Shown here piece by piece: positions 1-9,557 of a stretch of DNA of 64,000 bases. The notes beneath the pieces are model-generated. The model made no database searches and was not told where the DNA came from. It saw nothing but the letters and a program-made list of their open reading frames with translations. Positions within the stretch are counted from its first letter, which is position 1. Each line of letters begins with the position of its first letter. Both the position numbers and the translations under genes were made by a program. Origin of the DNA: Plantago major (lineage: Eukaryota; Streptophyta; Magnoliopsida; Lamiales; Plantaginaceae); assembly GCA_026545765.1 (NCBI GenBank), contig CM048841.1, positions 104,815,542-104,879,541 of the forward strand, read 5' to 3'.

Positions 1-220
1 TACGACCGTACCTATGAGAAGTTGAGTCTGAAACGGAGGGATTATATGAAAGAACATATTTAAATATTATTTCTATACATTTTGTGTATGGGTTCGATTC
101 CCGTCGAGAGCGGGTTTGTGATTTAGTGTATGCTAGTTTGTGATAGATTGAAATGATTAATGAATGATATATTAGTTCAATTATGTAATATGATTAATAG
201 TGATTTTTTTAATAGTAATA
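1..220. repeat. Edge fragment with MITE-like end and a box B-like motif
   Basis: Positions 28-46 read like the inner-to-outer end of a Stowaway-type MITE (AACGGAGGGATTATA). Positions 91-101 read GGTTCGATTCC, the consensus of an RNA polymerase III box B, so part of a tRNA-derived SINE may be present. The window edge cuts the context and no box A or cloverleaf can be fitted. The remainder is AT-rich with no gene. Confidence 0.25.
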
Positions 221-700
221 TTCTAAAAAAAAAAGAAATTTATTTACATACATAAATATATTTTTATTCACTTATCTAAATGTATGAAATTAAACGTAGT
301 TGGTTAAATTTTAGTCACATTTTCTTCTTGTTGGACAACATATGATCAAACTAACGTTAATGATGTGATTTTGTTTGAATTTTCAACACTAATTACATTC
401 ACTAATTGACATAATTAATTTACATATTTAAGACTAAAATAAACATAAATGCAGAACTCATGCTGCTTACCAAAAGAATGAATCAGTTTGTATTGAAACG
501 TTTTTCTTTCTAACAGCGATTTAATATGGCAATTTCATTACACATCAACAATGATTAAAAATGTTGACCAATCAGAATAAAACGATTTAACACTCAGCAA
601 TAGAATAGACCAATCACAGCATATGGAATTGCCAACTAATTAATTGATGTGGACACTCTAAAATGGCTCAAAACCTTTTTTGATTAATGTATTATATAGA
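221..700 (+). repeat. Tandem repeat, copy 1 (480 bp)
   Basis: First of two nearly identical direct copies. It begins TTCTAAAAAAAAAAG and ends GTATTATATAGA. The second copy follows with no spacer. AT-rich, no coding potential and no terminal inverted repeats seen. The family is not recognised; a non-autonomous transposon duplicated in tandem is possible. Confidence 0.85.
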
Positions 701-1197
701 TTCTAAAAAAAAAGAAATTTATTCACATACATAAATATATTTTTATTCACTTATCTAAATGTATGAAATTAAACGTAGTTTGGTTAAATTTTAGTCACAT
801 TTTCTTCTTGTTGGACAACATATGATCAAACTAACGTTAATGATGTGATTTTGTTTGAATTTTCAACACTAATTACATTCACTAATTGGCATAATTAATT
901 TACATATTTAAGACTAAAATAAATATAAATGCAGAACTCATGCTGCTTACCAAAAGAATGACTGCTTACCAAAAGAATGAATCAGTTTGTATTGAAACGT
1001 TTTTCTTTCTAACAGCAATTTTATGGCAATTTCATGACACATCAGCAATGATTAAAAATTTTGACCAATCAGAATAAAACGATTTAACACTCAGCAATAG
1101 AATAGACCAATCACAGCATAGGGAATTGCCAACTAATTAATTGATGTGGACACTCTAAAATGACTCAAAACATTTTTTGCTTAATGTATTATACAGA
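701..1197 (+). repeat. Tandem repeat, copy 2 (497 bp)
   Basis: Second direct copy of the unit at 221-700. The 17-bp length difference is explained by an extra tandem 19-bp duplication (CTGCTTACCAAAAGAATGA, around 943-979) and a 2-bp loss near 1020. Only a scatter of substitutions separates the copies, so the duplication is fairly recent. Confidence 0.85.
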
Positions 1198-1474
1198 TAA
1201 GAAAATGAGGAATATTGGATTTTATTTAAATGGAAATCTAATAAAGAATGATTAAAAGTTGAGTATTATTTAAATGAAGAAAGAATAAAGAATGAATAAA
1301 AAGGAGATAGTGGGTTTGTAAAGTTGTAAATAAAAATGTATTATGAGGGTATTGATTACCAAAAATGGAAAGGGGAAGCTTTATATGGGACAACTAAAAT
1401 GGTAAAATGGGAAGCTTTGACCGGGACGGAGGAAGTAATACTGTATTTAAAGTATTTTTCTAGAATTTGTATTC
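1198..1474. other. AT-rich stretch with a possible MITE end
   Basis: No gene. Positions 1423-1440 (ACCGGGACGGAGGAAGTA) look like the right end of a Stowaway-type MITE whose left end is not found, probably because the adjacent tandem repeat removed it. Confidence 0.3.
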
Positions 1475-1606
1475 GAAGTGTTTGGTTTCAGATTGTAATT
1501 GAGTTATCTCAATTAACTCAATTCCAGGCGTTTTTGTGTACAAAAACTTCATAAAAACTCAATTGAAAATGAAATAACTCAATTTGAATTTGAAACCAAA
1601 CACTCC
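1475..1606. mobile_element. Foldback / MITE-like inverted repeat
   Basis: Arms at 1475-1508 and 1573-1606 are imperfect reverse complements of each other. Each carries GTGTTTGGTTT or its complement at the outer end, with about 64 bp between them. The size and the GTGTTTGG-type termini suit a small hAT-like MITE. The target duplication is not clear. Confidence 0.55.
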
Positions 1607-1851
1607 GTTTTTTTCTTGAGAGACTGTATATTTTATTTACATAAATGTGCACCACGTGTAAATAGTTTGTACGGTCAATTGTATAAAATGTTTGTACATA
1701 AAAATGTGATGCTACTCGAATATACGATCCACAACAACATATGTTTATACTTTTTTTTGTTGATTCGTCACAACCATCATCATCATTTTAATGTTCTCTC
1801 ACGTGGTTTATTATACTTTGTAAAAAATTATGAGTAATTGTTTGTTTAATA

Positions 1852-2095
1852 TACTCTCTATCCCGGATTCAATTACATGCGGTTCCGGACATAAGTATAA
1901 GAAAAAAATAAATAAATTATGAGAGATAGTAATAAAGTAATAAAGGGATTGAATAAAGTAGGAGGAAAAGTTAATAAAGTATGAGAGTGAATGAATTAAG
2001 TATAATAGAGATTTTTTATTAAAGTGATGAGAAGTTGAAATTGGGACGGTTCAAAATAGAATGCTGGAAGTAGAATTCGAGACGGGGTGTATGTA
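1852..2095. mobile_element. Stowaway-like MITE
   Basis: The left end TACTCTCTATCCCGG and the right end GAGACGGGGTGTATGTA are degenerate forms of the CTCCCTCCGTCCC / GGGACGGAGGGAG inverted repeats of plant Tc1-mariner MITEs, with TA at the borders. The interior has the usual AATAAAGTA-rich sequence. No protein is encoded. Confidence 0.5.
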
Positions 2096-2951
2096 CTAGT
2101 CATTTAGCTTTATATGAGTATAGGAGATGAGTTGAAAAGTGGATGAATTTTGTTGTGTGAGTTGGTTTTGGTTTGTAGTTGTAATTGTGTTGATGTATTG
2201 TACTTACCGCTTATAACTTGTGCTCGGATAAAGTTTTTTATTGATGAATTATTTTGTGGTTTCAAAGAAAAATAATCTAGTGCAATTATTATGAAATGGT
2301 CAAAATCTCCTACAACACCACACAAAGATAATGTTTAGCAAAACTCGGTAAAAAATTAACTTGTACTAGTAATTGATGTGATGAGCTTGCCTCTATCTCA
2401 TCATTTAACTTGTTAGGTAGCTTAAATTTAAAAGTAATGACTAACAATCTAGTTTATGTCAATATTTAAGCCAATTACCCGGTAACATAAATCAGTCACC
2501 TAGTTTATTTTTCAATAAATTACCTAATGCAGTTGATAGATTACTGGTTAGGCCTCCACATAATGCACATTTTTGCATCGTATTGTGAGTCTATCTAATT
2601 TGTAAACTTACTGTAATTAAGAAGTTCATGCAAAACATATATAAAAGTGATGATAACCTAATGAAACATACGAAGTACTATAGATTTCTATTTACTGACA
2701 TATCTGACAATCAGTATTTTGGTGGTATGTAGCCATGAATGTTGAATAGGATATGGGTGATAAGATTTTTCACACTTGCGTCGATGCTAGTAAATCCACT
2801 AGGGCGTGGCCATTAATCCTCTACGCATCCTCAATGCCTTGAGCAAACATTGGGGTCCTTGAAATAAATTGAGTGAAGAGTTCAACTTTAACTTACTAAA
2901 TGCTCATGACTGTACAAGTATGAGCGATTCATACCGTAAGGGATTTTAACT
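2096..2951. other. No feature seen
   Basis: AT-rich sequence between MITEs. Short open frames are present, but none has a recognisable motif, and no transposon termini stand out. Confidence 0.5.
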
Positions 2952-3302
2952 TGTGTTTGCAAATGCTTAAAAAAAGTGATTTTGTGATTTTCAAGTAGTA
3001 AAAGCAATTTTTTTAGTGTTTTATATTACAACTTCTGCTGCAACTTTTCTGGAAAAAAACAGGTAACCGCCAGAAGCAGAGAAGCAACCCAATAGCTGCT
3101 TCTAACTGCTTTAAGCAAGTAGTAGCTTTTTTCCAATTAAAAACAACTAATTAAATTAATTTTTGCAAACACTAAAACTCCTGCTTTTATAATTGTAAGC
3201 TGTTTTTTATATGATATATCAAACACTACTGACTTTTGCTTAAAATCAACTTTTAGTAGAAGCAAACAAAAAAAACACAAGTAAAAGCATTTGCAAACAC
3301 AC
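2952..3302. mobile_element. hAT-like MITE with terminal inverted repeats
   Basis: The outer arms GTGTTTGCAAATGCTT (2953-2968) and AAAGCATTTGCAAACAC (3284-3300) are almost perfect reverse complements about 350 bp apart. The interior is rich in CTGCTT and AGCAG motifs in both orientations, typical of subterminal repeats in hAT-derived MITEs. No coding capacity. Confidence 0.6.
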
Positions 3303-3498
3303 ACTTAATCTTCTAATTCTAATCCATTCGCTTGCATTCGAACGCAAACATGAGAGTTCATCGGGAATGTGGACATCACACCGTGTGAATGTTCCAACAC
3401 GATGCTCGTGTGAAGATTCAAAGAGCGGGTATAGTTCATACCGAAAAGCATGGAAATCCCATTGCATTTTTCTTAATGGGCGCTGATAGTACTATGTA

Positions 3499-3927
3499 TG
3501 TTACGCAAGACCGATCGAATCACACAACAACTATCCTAAACAAACAGAAAGATCAACTCTCAACTCACTAATCACAAACTCACAACAAGCAACCAATCAA
3601 TCAAACCAAAAACAATACGAACAACCGATATAACGTGCTTCGGCCTTAAATCAATCAGCCTACGTGCACGAAGAACCACCTGCAAATGATCTTATTACTC
3701 ACGAACAAGTTACATAATCATTCAACGAAGAATCACAACAAATTTACTGATTATTTATCTTTGAAAGACTACGCATTTCGATTGATGAATCCGTTATGAC
3801 GATGAGTAGAAGACTTAATTCCAAAAATCTCGCTCAAAGCTTGAGACTTAATCTGAGCCGTCTGCTTTCCAGAACAAAACTTGACCATCCAAAGTTCCAG
3901 TTGACTAGATTGAACTAATAACCCACA
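3499..3927 (-). repeat. 3' LTR of the copia element (internally deleted)
   Basis: Matches the 5' LTR at both ends but is 429 bp against 545 bp. About 115 bp present in the other copy are missing around 3751-3768. The outer border is TG/CA-type and adjoins ATGTA. Confidence 0.9.
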
Positions 3928-3945
3928 AATCTCCACCTTTAGATC
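3928..3945 (-). other. Polypurine tract next to the 3' LTR
   Basis: On the minus strand the sequence just inside the 3' LTR reads AAAGGTGGAGATT, a purine-rich plus-strand priming site in the expected position. Confidence 0.7.
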
Positions 3946-4056
3946 AATCACAATTCCAGTGAATTCTCTCAACCTGTTTCCGAAGTTAAAACAGACCCCT
4001 CAAACACTTGTTGCTCTATGGGTTAAGCAACTCCCCCAATTTTCTATTGCTATAAA

Positions 4057-6772
4057 TCAACCAATAGACTTCTGCACACACACTTTCATAAGATCCCTGC
4101 ATAACTTGAACTTTCCAGCTGGTAATGGCTTAGTTAAAGTGTCTGCAGTGTTATCTGAAGTATGTATCTTCCTTACCTTGATAATACCTTCTGAAATGAT
4201 ATCTCTGATGAAGTATAGCCGCACATCAATGTGCTTGGTCCTTTCATGGTAAACTTGATGCTTTGTCAACTGAATTGCACTTTGGTTGTCACAGAAAATA
4301 CTGATGCAATCTTGATTTATTCCCATTTCTTGCAGAAGACCCTCTAACCAAATTGCCTCATTCACAACTTCTGTGATTGCCATATATTCAGCTTCAGTTG
4401 TGGACAAAGCTACCACAAATTGTTGACTTGATTTCCAGCTTATAGCTGTACCAAAAAGTGTGAACACAAAACCTGTGACTGATTTCCTAGTATCAATGTT
4501 AGATGCATAATCTGCATCAACATATCATATTAATGGTTGATCTGTTTCTGGAATGGATTTAAACTTTAACCCATAGCTCAGAGATCCCTTAACATATCTG
4601 AGAACTCCCTTCACAACCTCCCAATGACTTCTCCCTGGATTGCTCATAAATCTGCTGATCATGCTCATTGAATATGCAAGATCAGGCCTACATCAAACCA
4701 TACTGTACATGAGACTCCCAACAACACTGGCATAAGGTACTATCCTCATGTTAATCATCTCCTTCTGACTTGTAGGTGACTGCATAGCTGATAACTTTAT
4801 TCCTGGACTAAGTGGCACAGATGCTTTTTTTGACAGTATCATGTTATATCTTTGAAGAACTTTCTTCAAGTAACTTTCTTGAGTCAAATAAATCTCTTTC
4901 TCACTGTCATTTCTTGTGATATCAATTCCCAAAATCCTTCTAGCTGGTCCAATATCCTTCATCTCAAATTCTTTGCTCAAATGATTTTTAAGCACACCTA
5001 TGTCCTTCAGTTCTTTTCCAGCTATAAGAATGTCATCTACATACAATAGTAGATAGATGTTGTTCTCAACTGAGCTTCCTTGTTGATAAATGCGACTATC
5101 ATATTTACTTCTCTGAAATCTTATTGATATCATAAACACATCAAACCTTTTGTTCCATTGCCTGGGACTTTGCTTTAATCCATATAGAGACTTCTACAAC
5201 AAACATGCTTTGTGTTCACCATCCTTTACATGCACTCCCTCAAGTATTCTCATATATATTTGCTCTTCCAGCTCACCATGTAGAAACGCTGTCTTTACAT
5301 CCATTTGTTGTAAATGAAAACCTTCTTGAATAACCAAACCAATGAGAACTCTAATGGAGGTATGTTTCACCACAGGTGAGAAGATTTCAGTGTAGTCAAT
5401 CCCTTCTTTTTGAGTGAAGCCCCTTGCTACCAATCTGGCCTTGAATCTCACACTTTCTCCATTAGTTACCTCGGTCTTTTTCTTAAATATCCAGTTACAA
5501 CTAACAAGCCTCTGATTCTTGTTTACAGTAACAATCTCCCATGTTCTGTTCTTTTCTAATGATGATAGCTCTTCTTGAATGGCAGTAATCCAATGTTGCT
5601 TCTCTGCACAACTGATAGCTTCTTTATAATCACTTGGTTCTCCAAGAATCAGCTCTTCAGCTACATTGAGTGCATAAGACACATTGTAAGATTTACTATT
5701 CTCCCATATCCCGGTAAATCAGGTGCTTTTCTGTCATCTCTTTTCACTCTATCCTTTGCCAGTTGATAAGAAGATAAGTTTATATGTTGATCCTCTTCTT
5801 CAACTTCAGAAACTTGACCATCTCTCACTGTATCATTAAGTGATGCACCAGTAAAATCATCATTTAGTTGATTCATATCTTCTTTTAGCTCCACCTGAGA
5901 CTGTATATTATCTGAACCTTGCTCACCATGAATTGATTTAAGCTCCACCTCAATTTCTGTAGTAAGTGAACCAATCTTTAGTAGCATTACCTGTTCATTA
6001 AAGAAAACATCTCTGCTAATGATGCATTTATTTTGTTCAATGCACCATAATTTGTACCCCTTAACTCCTTTTGGGTATCCCAGGAACACACATCTCACAG
6101 CTCTTGCATTTAATTTATCCTGCTTCACATGAGATAGAGCCAAGCAACCAAACACCTTCAGGTTGTTATAGTTTGCAGGTGTACCTGACCAGACATCTTC
6201 AGGTGTTTTATGATTCAATGCAGATGATGGACTTCTATTTGTCAAATAACATGCAGTTGCAGCTGCTTCTCCCCATAAAACTTTTGACAAACCAGAACTC
6301 AACAACATACATCTTATTCTTTCCAGAATAGTTCTATTGTACCTCTCAACCACTCCATTCTGTTGTGGAGTCCCTGCAACTGTCTTATGTCTAATGATTC
6401 CTTTACTTTTGCATAAATCATTAAACTCACCTGACAGCTATTCCAAACTATTATCAGTTCTGAGATGTTTGACTTTATTTCCAGTTTGATTTTCTACTTC
6501 AGTGATCCAAGCTTTAAAATTTTCAAAAGCTTCATCCTTAGATCTTAGTATGAAAATCCACACTTTCCTTGAGTAGTCATCTATGACTGACATGAAGTAT
6601 TTTCCTCCATTCCTTGTTTGTGTCCTTGCAGGGCCCCACAGGTCTGAATGGATGTAATCTAGGGGGATTTAGTTGTATGTTTTCCAACATCATAGCTTGT
6701 CTTATGAGCTTTCCCTAGAATACAATCTTCACAGAAATCTAGCTTTGCAATCTCACCATCTCCAAGTAGATT
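4057..6772 (-). pseudogene. Copia pol (integrase, reverse transcriptase, RNase H), broken
   Basis: Continues from gag on the minus strand. Integrase pieces lie at 6772-5661 and include an HSDLWGPA-like stretch and PQQNGVVERYNRT. Reverse transcriptase lies at 5682-4693, with FKARLVARGFTQKEGIDY, the QMDVKTAFLHGEL motif and the catalytic YVDD at about 5055-5066. RNase H lies at 4692-4057, with DADYA, STTEAEYMA and CDNQSAI. Visible lesions are a frameshift near 6661, a stop at 6438-6440, a frame change near 5700, and stops at 5194-5196, 4693-4695 and 4525-4527. Frames before and after the lesions give good copia protein, so these are breaks in a once continuous polyprotein. Confidence 0.92.
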
Positions 6773-8131
6773 TTACTTAGCTAGTTCTTTCAATCCCTTT
6801 TCACTGAGATGAGCCAATCTTCTGTGCCATAGCACAGTCTTGTCAATGTTACTGACCACTGCAGCACTCCCAGATATTGTTGTACCCACCAAATAGTACA
6901 AACCATTTTCCTTTAACCCCTTTATAATGGTTTGAGACTCCCTGAGAACTTCCAGAACACCAGATTTTGAATGATAGGTATATCCCATCCTATCTGGCTC
7001 ACCTAAAGACATTAGGTTTCTTTTGAGCTTTGGTATGTACCTAACATTTGTTAGTACTCTAACCACTCCATCAAACATCATTATCCTGATATCTCCAATC
7101 CCTTCAATACTGCAGGTATAGTCATCTCCAAGTAAGACCATACCTAGATTTTTACTCCTGAAGTTTTCAAACCATGATCTTATGGGGCTCATATGAAAAG
7201 TGCACCCTGGATCCAAGACCCAATCCTGTTGATTCCTTGAGTTTGAGATAGTCAAAACTTCAGATACAGTCAGCACCTCTGCATCCTCATAGTTTCTAGA
7301 TGAACCAACTATATCAGCTGCCTGCACATTATTAATGTTTGGACCTCTACCTTGTGGTCTCAGTTGTTTAGGTGTTGGGCAGTATTTCTTCAGATGACCT
7401 TGTTTGTGACAATTATAGCACTTTCTGGTTTCATTTGCTCCATCCTTGGTGTTATCTTTAAATTGCCTCCTTCCATCAAACTTACCCTTATGCTTGTTCA
7501 ACTGTTTCTTGTGCCAGTTTGGTCTGACATTCAGGCTTTCTCCACCTAATTCATGATGACTAGTGGAATTCTTTTGCAATTCTTTAGACTTGAGTGCAGA
7601 TTCCACAACACTGAATGTCAAGTCTCCTGACCTTCCATACAAGATTGTATCCGTGAAGTTTTCATAAGACTTAGGTAGAGCACCTAAAAGGATCAATGCT
7701 TGATCTTCTTCTGTTATAACAACCTCTACATTCTCAAGATTTGTGAGAATTCTTTTAAACTCATCAATCTGCTCAGTGATGCTTTTTTCAGCAACTACCT
7801 TGAATGCAAACAACCTTTGCTTTAAGATGAGTTTATTTGCAACCGTCTTGACATTATAGATCGTCTCCAGTTTATCCCAAATATCCTTGGCCGTAGTTTC
7901 CTTGGATATTTCTCTCAGAGCTTTGTCTCCTAATGACAATATCAGAGTGTTGTGTGCTCGTTCCATTATTGATGCTTTCTCCTTAGCATCAAAATTTGCA
8001 GAGAAACCTTTTTCTCCAGATAGAGCGGATGCAATTCCTTGTTGAACCATAAGAGCTTTCATTTTGATCTTCCATAGACCAAAATCAGTTTTCTTAGTGA
8101 GTTTTTCCAGATCGAACTTTGCTGTTGACAT
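6773..8131 (-). CDS. Copia gag and protease region, 452 aa, prematurely stopped
   Basis: The start at 8131 lies about 40 bases inside the 5' LTR. The N-terminal half is a UBN2-type Gag (WKIKMKALMVQQG near residues 20-32). A CCHC zinc knuckle, CYNCHKQGHLKKYC, sits at residues 238-251. The aspartic protease motif, usually LDSG, reads WVLDPGC at about 304-310, so the serine after the catalytic Asp307 is replaced by proline and the protease is probably inactive. The frame ends inside the GAG-pre-integrase segment (LWHRRLAHLSEKGLKELAK) at a TAA, and homologous integrase sequence continues directly behind the stop. Confidence 0.9.
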   Translation of the reverse strand: MSTAKFDLEKLTKKTDFGLWKIKMKALMVQQGIASALSGEKGFSANFDAKEKASIMERAHNTLILSLGDKALREISKETTAKDIWDKLETIYNVKTVANKLILKQRLFAFKVVAEKSITEQIDEFKRILTNLENVEVVITEEDQALILLGALPKSYENFTDTILYGRSGDLTFSVVESALKSKELQKNSTSHHELGGESLNVRPNWHKKQLNKHKGKFDGRRQFKDNTKDGANETRKCYNCHKQGHLKKYCPTPKQLRPQGRGPNINNVQAADIVGSSRNYEDAEVLTVSEVLTISNSRNQQDWVLDPGCTFHMSPIRSWFENFRSKNLGMVLLGDDYTCSIEGIGDIRIMMFDGVVRVLTNVRYIPKLKRNLMSLGEPDRMGYTYHSKSGVLEVLRESQTIIKGLKENGLYYLVGTTISGSAAVVSNIDKTVLWHRRLAHLSEKGLKELAK

Positions 8132-8154
8132 ATTGTAAATTCGATTCCAAAATT

Positions 8155-8171
8155 TCCCACATACGGCGCCA
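8155..8171 (-). other. Primer binding site of the copia element
   Basis: Two bases inside the 5' LTR the minus strand reads TGGCGCCGTATGTGGGA. It is not the TGGTATCAGAGC initiator-Met site of most plant copia elements. The first eight or so bases match what a tRNA ending GGCGCCA would prime; which tRNA is used cannot be settled by eye. Confidence 0.65.
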
Positions 8172-8173
8172 CT

Positions 8174-8718
8174 TGTTACGCAAGACCGATCGAATCACAC
8201 AACAACTATCCTAAACAAACAGAAAGATCAACGCTTAACTCACCGATCACAAACTCACAACAAGCAACCAATATATCAAACCAAAAATACGAACGACCGA
8301 TATAACGTGCTTCGGCCTGAAATCAATCAGCCTACGTGCACGAAGAACCACCTGCAAGTGATCTTATTACTCACGAACAAGTTACAGAATCATTCAACGA
8401 AGAATCACAACAAATTTACAGTTCTTCGTCAATTTCGTTCGCTATCCCTAATTCTTCTTATGCTCAGAATTACAAAGAATTTGAAAGTGTAATATGAGGG
8501 TAACTCTTTTTCTCTAGCTGATGAAACAATAATTGTCTTCAATGTATACTGAAAGACTATGCACGACTCTGATTGATGAATCCGTTATGACGATGAGTAG
8601 AAGACTTGATTCCAAAAATCTCGCTCAAAGCTTGAGACTTAATCTGAGCCGTCTGCTTTCTAGAACAAAACTTGACCATCCAAAGTTCCAGATGACTAGA
8701 TTGAACTAATAACCCACA
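8174..8718 (-). repeat. 5' LTR of the copia element
   Basis: 545 bp, TG...CA ends, full length relative to the deleted partner at 3499-3927. It should hold the element's promoter. It ends at the target duplication 8719-8723. Confidence 0.92.
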
Positions 8719-8723
8719 ATGTA

Positions 8724-9557
8724 TGTATCAATCGAATTCTAAAGTTGTTCCTTATTTTACTGTATTAAACCAGATTTGTTGATAACAACAATAAGGACGT
8801 CAACTATGGAATCTATGTTAGATTCCATAAGGTCGTGTTGGTGAACAATTTATTTCATATAAAAAGTGTAGGAATCACTAGTATGAGGATAAACTACTAT
8901 ATGAATTGCTCATCTCCATATCACCAATTGAAATTAAATGATTCAAATTTTAAATCCGATCAGTCATCATCAGACAAAAAACATCAATTTGTTCGTAGTG
9001 GTTACAATTGTCCTACTTTGAATGTGAATTAGGGTAAGGTAGACTGTTCTTCTTCTAGTATATTACAAATTAGCAATAACTGAAGGCGAATTAGTATAGT
9101 TTGGCCTAATTTAGGTCGTGTAATATATTTACGTACGATCATCAAAGTATTATCTAAGTAGTAACAAAATACATAATACAAATTTGTTAATTAACTCTCT
9201 TACACATTACCAATCAAAGTCTCGTTTAACACTAACTTACAAGTTCGATGATCTATCATCACAGTAACATGAGTGAACGGTCAACTGATAGTTGATAACC
9301 TTATTCAATTTTTTTTTTAATGGTCTATTAAATTTATTTTCACATGCACATATCAACTAATTAATTTCCGAAACAACTCTATAAAGCCAAGCGGTGAGAG
9401 TGCAAATCAAATCCTTGGTACTTGAATTCATAAAGCCAAGCGGTGACATTCAAATTCCCATACTTCTTCTACCCGAGCTCCAAAGCCCGTATTCACTCTG
9501 AATGACCAAAATCACCGAATAGCAGCCGAGCTTACCTACTCATCGGAGAAATCAGTA
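8724..9557 (+). promoter_or_regulatory. Upstream region of the TMEM209-like gene
   Basis: No gene seen. About 180 bp before the ATG a 17-bp sequence, ATAAAGCCAAGCGGTGA, occurs twice in direct orientation (9381-9397 and 9430-9446), 49 bp apart. The first copy is preceded by CT, giving a TATA-like CTATAAAG. A promoter role is inferred from position only. Confidence 0.35.

Larger units (their letters stand above)
3494..8723 (-). mobile_element. Ty1-copia LTR retrotransposon, complete but decayed
   Basis: The element proper is 3499-8718, flanked on both sides by the 5-bp target duplication ATGTA (3494-3498 and 8719-8723). Read on the minus strand, the LTRs begin TGTGGG and end GTAACA, so they have the canonical TG...CA ends. 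The gene order gag, protease, integrase, reverse transcriptase, RNase H identifies the Ty1-copia superfamily. The reading frame is broken by several stops and frameshifts, and one LTR carries a large internal deletion, so it is not autonomous and has been resident for some time. It lies just upstream of the TMEM209-like gene in the opposite orientation. Confidence 0.95.

Noticed and set aside
1616-1837. Small ORF with a HNHHHHF stretch
   Set aside because: No homology seen, overlaps AT-rich repeat sequence, no splice or promoter support.
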